Counted from the stretch's first letter, positions 7,194 through 16,373 are shown. The stretch is 64,000 nt of DNA from Paenibacillus pasadenensis (GCF_023715725.1 NZ_JAMBOT010000017.1:1-64000), one strand, 5' to 3'. Made by a program: numbers and translations. Notes: a model not told the origin generated them from the sequence alone.

Positions 7194-8138
7194 CTATTCT
7201 TCTGTGCGGAGGCCAAGACCGAGTTCTTCGAGTTTCTCCTGAACTTCCTCCAAAGACTTCCGGCCCAGGTTACGGACCTTCATCATGTCTTCTTCGGTTT
7301 TCAAAGTAAGCTCTTGAACGGTATTAATGCCTGCACGTTTGAGACAGTTGTAAGAACGGACGGACAGGTCAAGTTCCTCGATCGTCATCTCGAGTACCTT
7401 TTCCTTTTTGTCCTCTTCCTTCTCAACCATAATTTCCGCGTCTTTGGCTTCATCGGTCAGTCCGACGAACAGGTCCAAATGCTCGGTCAGAATCTTAGCG
7501 CCGAGGCTAACGGCCTCTTCAGGGCGGATGCTGCCATCCGTCCACACTTCAAGCGTCAGCTTGTCGTAGTTGGTAACTTGGCCGACGCGAGTGTTTTCTA
7601 CGCTATAGTTGACACGGGTAATTGGCGTGTAAATCGAATCAACAGGAATGACACCAATCGGCTGGTCTTCACGTTTGTTGCGGTCTGCTTGCACATAACC
7701 GCGGCCGCGATTGGCGAAAATCCTCATATGGAGCCGTGCGCCGGAAGCTAAGGTTGCGATATGAAGATCAGGGCTGAGAATCTCAACATCGCTGTCCGCG
7801 CGGATGTCGCCCGCCGTAACGTTCCCTTCGCCTTCCGCATCAATTTCCAGTACCTTCTCTTCGTCGGAATGGATTTTGAGCGACAGGCCTTTCAGGTTCA
7901 GGATCATTTCGGTAACGTCCTCCATTACCCCTGGAACCGTGGAAAACTCGTGAAGTACTCCGTCAATCTGCACGGACGTCACTGCCGCGCCGGGAAGCGA
8001 CGAGAGAAGAATGCGGCGAAGCGAGTTTCCGAGTGTCGTTCCATAACCCCGTTCAAGGGGCTCGACAACAAAACGGCCATATGCTCCATCGTCACTCAGC
8101 TCTACGGTTTCGATTTTCGGCTTTTCGATCTCAATCAC
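7194..8138 (-). CDS. rpoA: RNA polymerase subunit alpha
   Basis: Scaffold for polymerase assembly, with a C-terminal domain that contacts UP elements and activators. It begins VIEIEKPKIETVELSDDG from a GTG at 8138 preceded by AAGGAGG (314 aa). A TTG 18 bases earlier lies on that ribosome binding site and is rejected. The N-terminal domain has RGYGTTLGNSLRRILLSS. The C-terminal domain has LDLSVRSYNCLKRAGI and RNLGRKSLEEV. The 130-base gap to rpsK is longer than elsewhere in the cluster. Confidence 0.98.
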   Translation of the reverse strand: MIEIEKPKIETVELSDDGAYGRFVVEPLERGYGTTLGNSLRRILLSSLPGAAVTSVQIDGVLHEFSTVPGVMEDVTEMILNLKGLSLKIHSDEEKVLEIDAEGEGNVTAGDIRADSDVEILSPDLHIATLASGARLHMRIFANRGRGYVQADRNKREDQPIGVIPVDSIYTPITRVNYSVENTRVGQVTNYDKLTLEVWTDGSIRPEEAVSLGAKILTEHLDLFVGLTDEAKDAEIMVEKEEDKKEKVLEMTIEELDLSVRSYNCLKRAGINTVQELTLKTEEDMMKVRNLGRKSLEEVQEKLEELGLGLRTEE

Positions 8139-8268
8139 TAGTATACCCTCCTTCAAAACGTCGCTCCGTATCTATAACGTTCCATGGCGTCAAATCATGT
8201 AGTATGCCAAACCTTCACAACCATTATTCACAAGTTGTCGCAATTTGATACCACAGGCTTCTGACGAA

Positions 8269-8664
8269 CTATACGCGACGGCGTTTCGGCGGACGGCAGC
8301 CGTTGTGAGGAACCGGCGTTACGTCTTTGATCAGGTTAACTTCAAGACCAGCGGCTTGAAGGGAACGGATCGCGGCTTCGCGGCCAGCGCCTGGACCTTT
8401 AACCATGACTTCAACAGCTTTCATGCCGTGCTCCATAGCTGCTTTAGCTGCGGCTTCAGCGGCCATTTGAGCTGCGAATGGCGTGCTTTTACGGGAGCCT
8501 TTGTAACCAAGGTTACCGGAGCTCGCCCAAGAAATCGCATTGCCATGCGGATCCGTGATCGTAACGATCGTATTGTTGAACGTGGAACGGATGTGTGCAA
8601 CACCGGATTCGATGTTTTTCCGATCGCGACGTTTTGTACGTACGACTTTTTTAGGTTTAGCCAT
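8269..8664 (-). CDS. rpsK: 30S ribosomal protein S11
   Basis: Platform protein of the small subunit. The 131 aa contain IRSTFNNTIVTITD, the glycine-rich block KGPGAGREAAIRSL, and the tail HNGCRPPKRRRV. It lies 19 bases after rpsM, in the infA-rpmJ-rpsM-rpsK-rpoA-rplQ order. Confidence 0.98.
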   Translation of the reverse strand: MAKPKKVVRTKRRDRKNIESGVAHIRSTFNNTIVTITDPHGNAISWASSGNLGYKGSRKSTPFAAQMAAEAAAKAAMEHGMKAVEVMVKGPGAGREAAIRSLQAAGLEVNLIKDVTPVPHNGCRPPKRRRV

Positions 8665-8683
8665 TGTTCGTTATCCCCCCTTA

Positions 8684-9052
8684 TTATTTCTTCTTGTTCG
8701 CTACAGTACGGCGAGGACCTTTACGCGTACGCGCGTTGGTCTTCGTACGTTGACCGCGAACTGGAAGACCGCGGCGGTGGCGGATACCACGGTAGCATCC
8801 GATTTCAACGAGACGTTTGATGTTGAGGGAAATCTCGCGGCGGAGATCGCCTTCTACTTTAACGGATTTGTCGATAACTTCACGCAGCTTGCTCACTTCA
8901 TCTTCCGTGAGGTCGCGTACGCGAGTCGCTGCGCTGACGCCCGTTTCAGCCAGAATTCTCTGAGCTGTCGTTTTGCCAATACCGAAAATGTATTGGAGAG
9001 CGATTTCAACGCGCTTGTCGCGCGGCAAGTCTACACCAGCAATACGAGCCAT
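8684..9052 (-). CDS. rpsM: 30S ribosomal protein S13
   Basis: Small-subunit head protein that contacts the large subunit and P-site tRNA. The 122 aa begin MARIAGVDLPRDKRVEIALQ and end in the basic stretch NARTRKGPRRTVANKKK. RGLPVRGQRTKTNAR is the family signature. It follows rpmJ by 18 bases. Confidence 0.98.
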   Translation of the reverse strand: MARIAGVDLPRDKRVEIALQYIFGIGKTTAQRILAETGVSAATRVRDLTEDEVSKLREVIDKSVKVEGDLRREISLNIKRLVEIGCYRGIRHRRGLPVRGQRTKTNARTRKGPRRTVANKKK

Positions 9053-9070
9053 GAATCGTGTCCTCCCTTC

Positions 9071-9184
9071 TTAACCTTGTCTTTGTTTGTGCTTCGGATT
9101 TTCGCAAATGACCATAACGTTGCCTTTGCGGCGAATGACTTTGCATTTTTCGCAAATTGGCTTAACCGAAGGTCTGACCTTCAT
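9071..9184 (-). CDS. rpmJ: 50S ribosomal protein L36 (zinc form)
   Basis: A 37-residue frame reads MKVRPSVKPICEKCKVIRRK and continues GNVMVICENPKHKQRQG. The CxxC and the later Cys/His make the zinc site of the C+ form of L36. It sits 43 bases after infA and 18 before rpsM, its standard place. Confidence 0.97.
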   Translation of the reverse strand: MKVRPSVKPICEKCKVIRRKGNVMVICENPKHKQRQG

Positions 9185-9227
9185 TGTGAATTACCTCCCG
9201 AATCCTTCTTCCGTAGCGCCCGCTGGC

Positions 9228-9443
9228 CTACTTCCGATAGGTGATGCGTCCTCTGGACAGATCGTAAGGCGACAACTGGATAACCACTTTGTCTCCGGTC
9301 AGAATACGGATAAAGTGCATTCTGAGCTTGCCGGATACATGAGCGAGAATCTGGTGGCCGTTCTCCAGTTCAACCTTGAACATGGCGTTTGGCAGCGGTT
9401 CGATAACCGTACCTTCGACTTCAATGACGTCTTCCTTGGCCAT
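9228..9443 (-). CDS. infA: Translation initiation factor IF-1
   Basis: Occupies the A site of the small subunit during initiation. The 71 aa form one OB fold: MAKEDVIEVEGTVIEPLPNA, then LRMHFIRILTGDKV, then the end YDLSRGRITYRK. I use the ATG at 9443, 7-8 bases after AAAGGAG. An ATG six bases upstream is too close to that site. It follows the KOW protein by 13 bases. Confidence 0.97.
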   Translation of the reverse strand: MAKEDVIEVEGTVIEPLPNAMFKVELENGHQILAHVSGKLRMHFIRILTGDKVVIQLSPYDLSRGRITYRK

Positions 9444-9456
9444 CCTCATTCTCCTT

Positions 9457-9726
9457 TCAGCTTGTGTACTTCTGTATGGCGAATCTTAACTTGGCGTTGG
9501 TCACCCGGCCCGTCTCGGATAAACTATCCGAAACTTCGCTGCTGAGAGCCGGCAGTAACTGAAGATGCTGCACGTTTTTCTTCTTCGGCGAGTCAAAGCG
9601 GCGACCGTCTCCGTCGGCAATATGGACGAACCTGTCATCCAGTATTTCCACAATAACGGAAAAGCTGCCCTCATCCTTGCCTCGAAGCACTTTGACTAAT
9701 CGGCCGACCTGTGCGAGCGGATCCAA
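9457..9726 (-). CDS. KOW domain RNA-binding protein (L14e-like)
   Basis: Small 89-aa protein with an N-terminal KOW-like segment, QVGRLVKVLRGKDEGSFSVI, followed by DRFVHIADGDGRRFDSPKKK. Bacillota often carry such a gene between map and infA. It is annotated as a KOW or L14e-like RNA-binding protein of unknown role. It starts with TTG at 9726, 4 bases after the map stop, with GGAG inside the end of map, so translation is probably coupled. A link to ribosome function is inferred from position and fold only. Confidence 0.85.
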   Translation of the reverse strand: MDPLAQVGRLVKVLRGKDEGSFSVIVEILDDRFVHIADGDGRRFDSPKKKNVQHLQLLPALSSEVSDSLSETGRVTNAKLRFAIQKYTS

Positions 9727-9730
9727 AATC

Positions 9731-10489
9731 CTACTCCGTGTCCGGCAGCTTCGTCAAAATTTCATAACCGCTCTCCGTGACCGCTACCGTGTGCTCATAA
9801 TGAGCGCACCAGGAGCCGTCAACCGTTACAACCGTCCAATTGTCCGACAGGGTCTGGACATAGCGCTCCCCGATGTTCACCATCGGCTCGATGGCCAGCA
9901 CCATCCCAGGCTTCAGCCGGGGCCCACGATCCGGAATGCCGTAATTCGGAATTTGAGGCTCTTCGTGAAGATCCTTGCCAATTCCGTGCCCGACATACTC
10001 GCGAACAATGGAAAAGCCCGCATCCTCCACCACTTTTTGAATGGCGTGCGAGACCGTATACAGCCGAACATCCGGTTTGACCAGCTCAAGCCCGGCGTAC
10101 AGCGAGCGTTCGGTTACCTCAAGCAGACGGCTTACTTCTTCCGTAATGTCGCCTACAGGGTAAGTCCAAGCAGAATCTCCGTGATAGCCTTCATACTGGG
10201 CGCCGATATCAAGCGTAATGATATCTCCTTCGCTCAGCTTCCGGCTTCCCGGAATGCCGTGCACCAGTTCTTCGTTGACAGAAGCGCAAATGCTGCCAGG
10301 AAACTGATTGTAGCCTTTAAAAGATGGAATCGCGCCCTGACTGCGAATGTAGCGATCAGCGATGTCATCCAGCTCGCGGGTCGTAACGCCGGCCCGTACA
10401 GCTCCGGCCATAAGACGATGCGTCTCGGCCACGATGCGTCCCGCTTCCCTCATGAATCGCAGTTCGGCTTCAGACTTGCAAATTATCAT
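9731..10489 (-). CDS. map: Methionine aminopeptidase type I
   Basis: Removes the initiator methionine from new proteins. The 252-aa product has the pita-bread metal ligands in order: ITLDIGAQYEGYHGDSAW (two Asp), YVGHGIGKDLHEEPQIPN (His), AIEPMVNIG (Glu) and HYEHTVAVTESG (Glu). It is the short form with no SEC-C zinc extension. The ATG overlaps the adk stop by 4 bases (ATGA), so translation is coupled to adk. Confidence 0.97.
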   Translation of the reverse strand: MIICKSEAELRFMREAGRIVAETHRLMAGAVRAGVTTRELDDIADRYIRSQGAIPSFKGYNQFPGSICASVNEELVHGIPGSRKLSEGDIITLDIGAQYEGYHGDSAWTYPVGDITEEVSRLLEVTERSLYAGLELVKPDVRLYTVSHAIQKVVEDAGFSIVREYVGHGIGKDLHEEPQIPNYGIPDRGPRLKPGMVLAIEPMVNIGERYVQTLSDNWTVVTVDGSWCAHYEHTVAVTESGYEILTKLPDTE

Positions 10490-11139
10490 TCGTTCGAACC
10501 CCGCAGACGCTGAGCGATGTCGGCGGTAACCTCATCGATTTCCTGCTCTCCGTTCACTTCACGCAGCAGACCTTTGCCGCTGTAGTATTCCAGAAGCGGA
10601 GCCGTTTTGGAGATGTACTCATCCAGACGGGTGCCGACCTTCTCTTCCGTGTCATCCGAACGCTGATAAAGCTCTCCGCCGTCCTTGTCACAGATGCCTT
10701 CCGCTTTAGGCGGGTTGAACATCACATGATAAGTAGCTCCGCAGCTTTTGCAGATGCGGCGGCCGGTAAGCCTAGCAAGCAGAAGTCCGCGATCGACATG
10801 CAGATTAACAACATGATCGATGCTGCGGCCCATTTCAGCAAGCATGACATCAAGCGCTTCGGCTTGCTGCAGCGTACGCGGAAAGCCGTCCAACAGGAAG
10901 CCTTTCTCGCAATCTGCCACCAGCAGGCGTTCCCGCACGATGCCGTTCGTGATTTCATCTGGAACGAGCAGTCCCTGATCGACGAATTCCTTCGCTTTCT
11001 GACCAAGCGGGGTGCCCTGCTTCATCGCCAGCCGGAATGCGTCTCCGGTGGAGATGTGAGGAACGTTGAACTGTTCGACGATTCTCTCGGCCTGGGTGCC
11101 TTTACCGGCTCCCGGAGGGCCCATAAAAAGAATGTTCAT
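10486..11139 (-). CDS. adk: Adenylate kinase
   Basis: Interconverts ATP + AMP and 2 ADP. The P-loop GPPGAGKGTQAE is at residues 7-18. The long lid (about 125-160) contains CKSCGATYH and GICDKDGG, giving three Cys plus Asp as a structural zinc site, as in Gram-positive enzymes. At 217 aa it has normal length. It lies between secY and map with a 93-base gap after secY. Confidence 0.97.
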   Translation of the reverse strand: MNILFMGPPGAGKGTQAERIVEQFNVPHISTGDAFRLAMKQGTPLGQKAKEFVDQGLLVPDEITNGIVRERLLVADCEKGFLLDGFPRTLQQAEALDVMLAEMGRSIDHVVNLHVDRGLLLARLTGRRICKSCGATYHVMFNPPKAEGICDKDGGELYQRSDDTEEKVGTRLDEYISKTAPLLEYYSGKGLLREVNGEQEIDEVTADIAQRLRGSNE

Positions 11140-11232
11140 CCTGTCGTCCTCGCTTTGAGCACAATAGGCACGCGCGGGCTGACCTGCAGCTCCCCAAATG
11201 AAGCCGTCAAGCCGCCCGTTCGAAGCCTCGTG

Positions 11233-12534
11233 TTATTTATTGATGAACCCTTTGTAATGGCGTTTGATCAGCTGGCTCTCAATCTGCTTCATCGTGTCAA
11301 GCGCAACGCCGACAACGATCAAGAGAGAGGTTCCGCCGAGCTGAATGCTGCGGTCAAGACCAAACAACGAGCCGAAGAACACAGGCAGGATCGAGATAAT
11401 CGCCAGGAACAGGGCTCCGAATAGCGTAATTCTCGACATAACGCTGGTAATGTAACTCGAGGTTGGCTTACCCGGACGCACTCCAGGGATGTAGCCGCCA
11501 TTCTTCTTCATTTGATCCGCCATCTGTACAGGGTTAATCTGCACAAAGGTGTAGAAGAAGGTGAAGCCGATAATCAGTATAACATAGATCACCATACCTA
11601 GCGCCTTATCCGGTGCAAGGTGGGTAATGATCCATTGAGCCCAATCATGACTAGCCCAGAATTGCGCAATTGTGGACGGGAACATCAGCAACGAAATCGC
11701 GAAGATAACCGGAATGACGCCAGCGCCATTCACCTTCAGCGGAATATGCGTCGATTGACCGCCGTACATCTTGCGTCCAACTACGCGCTTAGCGTATTGC
11801 ACTGGAATCTTGCGAATCCCTTGCTGAACGATGATGACGCCGATAATCATGAGGATGACCCCAACCAAAATGGCTGCAATCTGGAGAATACCCATGAACA
11901 CTTGACCCGTCTGATCGACGAAGTAAGTGGTGTAAATTTTGCGGAGATGGCCCGGCAGACCAGCGATAATACCTGCGAAGATAATTACCGAGATGCCGTT
12001 ACCAATGCCGCGCTCCGTGATCTGCTCGCCGAGCCACATCAGGAAGGCTGTACCAGCTGTAAGGACGACCGCGATCATCGCGTAAACCGCGAAGCTCGCA
12101 TCGGTTACCATCTGGTAGTTGTACATGCGGTTGAATCCAACTGCCGTTGCAAAACCCTGGACAAGACCCAAACCAATCGTGCCGTAGCGGGTAATCTGAG
12201 CAAGCTTGCGTTTGCCGTTCTCGCCTTCTTTCGCCCATTCAGCAAACTTTGGAATAACATCCATCGAAAGCAGCTGGACGATAATCGATGCCGTGATGTA
12301 CGGCATAATACCGATCGCAAAGATCGAGAATTGGAACAAAGCGCCGCCCGAGAAAGTGTTCAGCAAGCCGAACAAGTCTGAACCCTGGTTATCAAGCTGG
12401 GTAAAGACACTCTTGTCGATGTTGGGCACCGGAATGAAGGAACCGATGCGGTATACAAGCAAAATGAAAAGGGTAAAGAGGATTCTCCGACGGAGGTCCT
12501 CCACTTTCCAAATGTTTGAAACCGTCTTGAACAA
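11233..12534 (-). CDS. secY: Protein translocase subunit SecY
   Basis: Channel subunit of the SecYEG translocon. The 433 aa carry ten predicted membrane helices, with VYRIGSFIPVPNID in the N-terminal part and PYITASIIVQLL following. The cytosolic loop RGIGNGISVIIFAGI is conserved, and GVRPGKPTSSYI lies near the end. It begins one base after the rplO stop. The partner secE is at 38567-38776. Confidence 0.98.
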   Translation of the reverse strand: MFKTVSNIWKVEDLRRRILFTLFILLVYRIGSFIPVPNIDKSVFTQLDNQGSDLFGLLNTFSGGALFQFSIFAIGIMPYITASIIVQLLSMDVIPKFAEWAKEGENGKRKLAQITRYGTIGLGLVQGFATAVGFNRMYNYQMVTDASFAVYAMIAVVLTAGTAFLMWLGEQITERGIGNGISVIIFAGIIAGLPGHLRKIYTTYFVDQTGQVFMGILQIAAILVGVILMIIGVIIVQQGIRKIPVQYAKRVVGRKMYGGQSTHIPLKVNGAGVIPVIFAISLLMFPSTIAQFWASHDWAQWIITHLAPDKALGMVIYVILIIGFTFFYTFVQINPVQMADQMKKNGGYIPGVRPGKPTSSYITSVMSRITLFGALFLAIISILPVFFGSLFGLDRSIQLGGTSLLIVVGVALDTMKQIESQLIKRHYKGFINK

Positions 12535-12975
12535 TTAGATCACCTCGGTTTGACCGCCGGCAGCCTGGATTTTCTCTACCGCAGATTGAGAGAACTTGTT
12601 TGCTTTAACCGTCAGTTTAACCGTAACTTCGCCATTGCCCAGGACTTTAATGCCGGCTTGAGGATTTTTGACGATCCCTTTAGCGACAAGAACTTCCGGA
12701 GTAATTTCGGAGCCAGCTTCGAAAACGTTAAGCTCTTCGATGTTGACGATTGCATACTCTTTGCGGAAAGGATTGTTGAAACCACGCTTAGGCAGACGAC
12801 GATAAAGCGGGTTTTGTCCGCCTTCGAAGCCCGGACGGACACCGCCGCCGGAACGTGCGTTTTGACCTTTGTGGCCTTTGCCTGCGGTTTTGCCGTTGCC
12901 GCTACCGATACCGCGACCTTTGCGGTATGGAGCTTTGCGGGAACCTTCAGCTGGTTTAAGTTCATGCAGTTTCAT
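12535..12975 (-). CDS. rplO: 50S ribosomal protein L15
   Basis: Late-assembly large-subunit protein. It begins MKLHELKPAEGSRKAPYRKG and continues with a glycine-rich segment, GSGNGKTAGKGHKGQNARSG. I use the ATG at 12975 (146 aa), 10 bases after AGGAGGT. A GTG 12 bases upstream lies within that ribosome binding site. It abuts secY. Confidence 0.97.
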   Translation of the reverse strand: MKLHELKPAEGSRKAPYRKGRGIGSGNGKTAGKGHKGQNARSGGGVRPGFEGGQNPLYRRLPKRGFNNPFRKEYAIVNIEELNVFEAGSEITPEVLVAKGIVKNPQAGIKVLGNGEVTVKLTVKANKFSQSAVEKIQAAGGQTEVI

Positions 12976-13035
12976 CGTTCGTTGCACCTCCTTGTTGCTC
13001 TTTGAAAATCTATGGATTGACGATTATCAGTCGTC

Positions 13036-13215
13036 TTATACTTCTTCCACTTTAACCAGGTGGCTAACGTGGTTCACCATTCCGCGGATAGCGGGGCTGT
13101 CGTTAAGAACAACCGTTTGGCGGATTTTGCGGAGACCAAGCGACGCAACCGTAGCGCGCTGTTTCTCGTTGCGGCCGATCAGACTGCGGACGAGGGTGAT
13201 TTGCAATTTAGCCAT
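13036..13215 (-). CDS. rpmD: 50S ribosomal protein L30
   Basis: A 59-aa frame starts MAKLQITLVRSLIGRNEKQR and includes TVASLGLRKIRQTVVLND, the family core. GGAGGGA precedes the ATG. It follows rpsE by 12 bases. Confidence 0.97.
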   Translation of the reverse strand: MAKLQITLVRSLIGRNEKQRATVASLGLRKIRQTVVLNDSPAIRGMVNHVSHLVKVEEV

Positions 13216-13227
13216 CGTGTTCCCTCC

Positions 13228-13728
13228 TTAACCCCGAAGCTCTTCGACAGTTTTTCCGCGAAGCTTGGCAACATCTTCAGCGCGTTTCAGGCGGGAAAGG
13301 CCTTCAAGCGTTGCGTTAACCATGTTCATGGAGTTGGAAGAACCCAGGGATTTGGTCAGAATGTCACCGACACCTGCCAGCTCCAGTACGGCACGCACAG
13401 GGCCACCGGCAATAACGCCAGTACCTTGGGAAGCCGGTTTGAGCAGAACTTTACCAGCGCCGAAGTGACCAAGCACTTGGTGCGGAATCGTTGTATTCAC
13501 GAGCGGAATCGAGATCATATTTTTCTTAGCATCTTCGATTCCTTTGCGGATTGCATCCGGTACTTCTTGAGCTTTTCCGATACCAGCGCCTACGTGGCCT
13601 TTGCCGTCGCCGACAACGACCAAGGCGCTGAAGCTGAAGCGGCGTCCGCCTTTGACTACTTTCGCTACGCGGTTAATGTGAACTACCTTTTCTTGCAGTT
13701 CACCCAGCGCATTTGCATCAATACGCAA
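13228..13728 (-). CDS. rpsE: 30S ribosomal protein S5
   Basis: Small-subunit protein involved in accuracy and helicase activity at the mRNA entry. The 166 aa begin MRIDANALGELQEKVVHINR. The double-stranded RNA-binding part has VKGGRRFSFSALVVVGDGKG, and the C-terminal domain has GSSNSMNMVNATLEGL. No change in the spectinomycin loop was recognised. Confidence 0.98.
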   Translation of the reverse strand: MRIDANALGELQEKVVHINRVAKVVKGGRRFSFSALVVVGDGKGHVGAGIGKAQEVPDAIRKGIEDAKKNMISIPLVNTTIPHQVLGHFGAGKVLLKPASQGTGVIAGGPVRAVLELAGVGDILTKSLGSSNSMNMVNATLEGLSRLKRAEDVAKLRGKTVEELRG

Positions 13729-13754
13729 GTCGATTTACCTCCCTTGTCTGAAAA

Positions 13755-14123
13755 TTAGAATTGGAGACCAGCTTCGCGAGCTGCGTCAGCCAGTGCTTGA
13801 ATCCGTCCATGGTACAGGTAGCCGCCGCGATCGAAAACAACCGTTTCGTGACCTTGTTCTTTGGCACGTTTTGCGATCAGTTCTCCGACCAGCTTTGCGG
13901 AATCCACGTTACCGCCGTTACCGATTTTTTCAACAAGCTCTTTGTCCAGCGTGGACGCGGCAGCCAGAGTTACACCGGCTACATCGTCGATCAGCTGAGC
14001 ATAGATGTGCTTGGAAGAACGGTAAACCGACAGACGAGGACGCGCTACCGTGCCGTTGATTTTCTTGCGGACACGCAGATGGCGTTTCAGACGGGCTTTG
14101 TTTTTGTCGCCTTTGGTGATCAT
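13755..14123 (-). CDS. rplR: 50S ribosomal protein L18
   Basis: 5S rRNA-binding protein. The 122 aa start MITKGDKNKARLKRHLRVRK. They contain RPRLSVYRSSKHIYAQLIDD and end FDRGGYLYHGRIQALADAAR plus EAGLQF, all typical of L18. The gap to rplF is 59 bases. Confidence 0.98.
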   Translation of the reverse strand: MITKGDKNKARLKRHLRVRKKINGTVARPRLSVYRSSKHIYAQLIDDVAGVTLAAASTLDKELVEKIGNGGNVDSAKLVGELIAKRAKEQGHETVVFDRGGYLYHGRIQALADAAREAGLQF

Positions 14124-14182
14124 TGAGGGATCCTCCCTTCTTGATTCGTGGTAAATCTATCGTACAAAGCATGAAGTCATGC

Positions 14183-14725
14183 TTATTTTTTCTTACCGGC
14201 TTTGCCTTCCTTGCGGATAATGCGTTCGCCTTCGTACTTGATACCTTTGCCTTTGTAAGGCTCAGGCTCACGTACAGAGCGAATTTTGGCAGCCGTTGCG
14301 CCGACAAGCTCTTTATCGATACCGCGAACGGTGATCTTGTTGTTGCCGACAACTTCGAACTCGATGCCTAGTGCAGGCACGATTTCAACGGGGTGAGAGT
14401 ATCCGACGTTCAGAACTACTTTCTCACCTTGTTTGCTTGCGCGGTAGCCTACGCCAACCAGCTCAAGGTTTTTGGAGAAGCCATCCGTTACACCGCTAAC
14501 CATGTTCGCGATGATGCTGCGCGTGGTTCCGTGCAGGGAGCGGTGCAGCTTGTTGTCGGAAGGACGTTCCACGAGGATCGTGCCTTCTTCCAGGCTAACC
14601 TTAATATCTTTATGGACCGGACGGCTAAGGGAACCTTTCGGTCCTTTTACCGTGATCACCGTATCGTCCAGGGAGACGTTCACTCCGCTAGGGACAGTAA
14701 TGGGTTTGCGACCAATACGGGACAT
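14183..14725 (-). CDS. rplF: 50S ribosomal protein L6
   Basis: Two-domain protein near the factor-binding site. The 180 aa begin MSRIGRKPITVPSGVNVSL and end with GKGIKYEGERIIRKEGKAGK. It follows rpsH by 31 bases in the spc order. Confidence 0.98.
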   Translation of the reverse strand: MSRIGRKPITVPSGVNVSLDDTVITVKGPKGSLSRPVHKDIKVSLEEGTILVERPSDNKLHRSLHGTTRSIIANMVSGVTDGFSKNLELVGVGYRASKQGEKVVLNVGYSHPVEIVPALGIEFEVVGNNKITVRGIDKELVGATAAKIRSVREPEPYKGKGIKYEGERIIRKEGKAGKKK

Positions 14726-14756
14726 TGTTGCACCTCCTATCGTTGTAGCTTTTTAA

Positions 14757-15155
14757 TTACCAGACGTAGCAGACGACTTCGCCGCCGGCTTTGCCTTGAC
14801 GTGCTTCTTTATCGGTCATAACTCCCTTGGACGTGGAGATAATCGCAATTCCGAGTCCGCCGAGAACGCGTGGGATCTCAGTGGATTTCGTGTAAACGCG
14901 AAGACCAGGCTTACTGATACGTTTCAGGCCGGTGATAACGCGCTCGTTGCTGGAACCGTATTTCAGGAAAATACGGATCATACCTTGTTTGTTGTCCTCG
15001 ATATATTCAGCGTCACGAATAAAGCCCTCGCGCTTCAGAATATCAGCGATTTGCTTCTTGATTTTCGAAGCGGGCATTTCAACGGTTTCATGACGGACAA
15101 GATTCGCATTGCGGATACGGGTAAGCATATCAGCGATCGGATCAGACATAACCAT
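14757..15155 (-). CDS. rpsH: 30S ribosomal protein S8
   Basis: Central-domain assembly protein, a translational repressor of the spc operon in some bacteria. The 132 aa start MVMSDPIADMLTRIRNANLV, and the C-terminal block STSKGVMTDKEARQGKAGGE is diagnostic. The first ATG (15155) is 9 bases after AAGGAGG and is preferred over the ATG six bases later. Confidence 0.98.
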   Translation of the reverse strand: MVMSDPIADMLTRIRNANLVRHETVEMPASKIKKQIADILKREGFIRDAEYIEDNKQGMIRIFLKYGSSNERVITGLKRISKPGLRVYTKSTEIPRVLGGLGIAIISTSKGVMTDKEARQGKAGGEVVCYVW

Positions 15156-15187
15156 TCTTGTGTACCTCCTTCCCGAGCTAAAACGGA

Positions 15188-15373
15188 TTACCAGCTGGCT
15201 TTTTTAACACCAGGGATCTGGCCTTTGTATGCTAATTCACGGAAACAAATCCGGCAAACTTTAAACTTTTGCAGAACCGAGTGAGGACGTCCACAGCGCT
15301 CGCAGCGTGTGTAGGCACGTACTTTGAACTTCGGCGTGCGTTGTTGCTTAACTTTCATCGAAGTTTTTGCCAC
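15188..15373 (-). CDS. rpsN: 30S ribosomal protein S14, zinc type
   Basis: The 61-aa short form with CERCGRPH and CRICFRE supplies four cysteines for zinc, which defines type Z S14. A zinc-free paralogue would be longer and is not in this window. It sits between rplE and rpsH, the normal place. Confidence 0.98.
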   Translation of the reverse strand: MAKTSMKVKQQRTPKFKVRAYTRCERCGRPHSVLQKFKVCRICFRELAYKGQIPGVKKASW

Positions 15374-15400
15374 TTTGGTATTACACCTCCTGATTGGCGA

Positions 15401-15943
15401 TTACTTCGCGAACGGCATTCCCAGTTGGGTCAGCAGCTCACGGGATTCTTCGTCCGATTTCGCCGTCGTTACGATAACGACGTCCATACCGCGGACTTTA
15501 TCGACTTTGTCGTATTCGATCTCCGGGAAGATCAGCTGCTCTTTAAGACCAAGGGTATAGTTGCCGCGACCGTCGAAAGCTTTGGTCGACACACCGCGGA
15601 AGTCACGTACGCGCGGCAGGGCAGTGTTGAACAGCTTGTCGAGGAAGTAGTACATGCGGTCACCGCGCAGTGTAACTTTAACCCCGATCGGCATGTTTTC
15701 ACGAAGCTTGAAGCCTGCGATGGACTTCTTAGCGCGTGTAACAACCGGTTTTTGACCGGAGATAAGGCGAAGATCTTCAACTGCTGTATCAAGCACTTTG
15801 GAGTTGGCTACTGCTTCGCCTACACCCATGTTGATAACAACTTTTTCGATCTTTGGCACTTGCATCACGGTCGAATAGTTAAACTTCTGCATCAGAGCAG
15901 GAGTAATATCATTCAGGAAACGCTCTTTCATTCTTGCTGCCAT
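15401..15943 (-). CDS. rplE: 50S ribosomal protein L5
   Basis: 5S rRNA-binding protein that touches P-site tRNA. The 180 aa begin MAARMKERFLNDITPALMQK. KIEKVVINMGVGEAVANSK and KPVVTRAKKSIAGFKLREN are the family blocks. AAGGAGG precedes the first ATG. Confidence 0.98.
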   Translation of the reverse strand: MAARMKERFLNDITPALMQKFNYSTVMQVPKIEKVVINMGVGEAVANSKVLDTAVEDLRLISGQKPVVTRAKKSIAGFKLRENMPIGVKVTLRGDRMYYFLDKLFNTALPRVRDFRGVSTKAFDGRGNYTLGLKEQLIFPEIEYDKVDKVRGMDVVIVTTAKSDEESRELLTQLGMPFAK

Positions 15944-15974
15944 GGTAAAGGGTCCTCCTTTCCGTCAAAAATAA

Positions 15975-16328
15975 TTAGTCGATAACCTCGCCGGAGCGCT
16001 TAGCAACGCGGACTTTCTTGCCGTTATCAAGCACTTTGTATCCGATGCGGGTTACTTTTCCGCTCTTAGGGTCAACGTGCATCACGTTGGAAACGTGGAT
16101 CGGAGCTTCCTGCTCGATGATGCCGCCCTGAGGGTTCGCTTGGGAAGGACGCGAATGCTTCTTCACCATGTTTACACCTTCGATCAGAACGCGGTTTTCA
16201 CGAGGATAAGCTGCGATGACGCGACCTTTTTTGCCTTTATCTTTGCCCGTGATGACGATAACGGTATCGTCCTTTTTCACGTGCAGCTTGTTGTTATGGG
16301 ATTCCAGAACTTTTTTAACCTTTGGCAT
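15975..16328 (-). CDS. rplX: 50S ribosomal protein L24
   Basis: Assembly-initiating large-subunit protein with a KOW motif: KDDTVIVITGKDKGKKGRV near residue 20. The 117 aa end PKSGKVTRIGYKVLDNGKKV plus a basic tail. It lies 45 bases after rplN. Confidence 0.98.
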   Translation of the reverse strand: MPKVKKVLESHNNKLHVKKDDTVIVITGKDKGKKGRVIAAYPRENRVLIEGVNMVKKHSRPSQANPQGGIIEQEAPIHVSNVMHVDPKSGKVTRIGYKVLDNGKKVRVAKRSGEVID

Positions 16329-16373
16329 GTGTTACACCTCCTGCTCCTTAACTTCACGCCGCTAGAGGCGTTA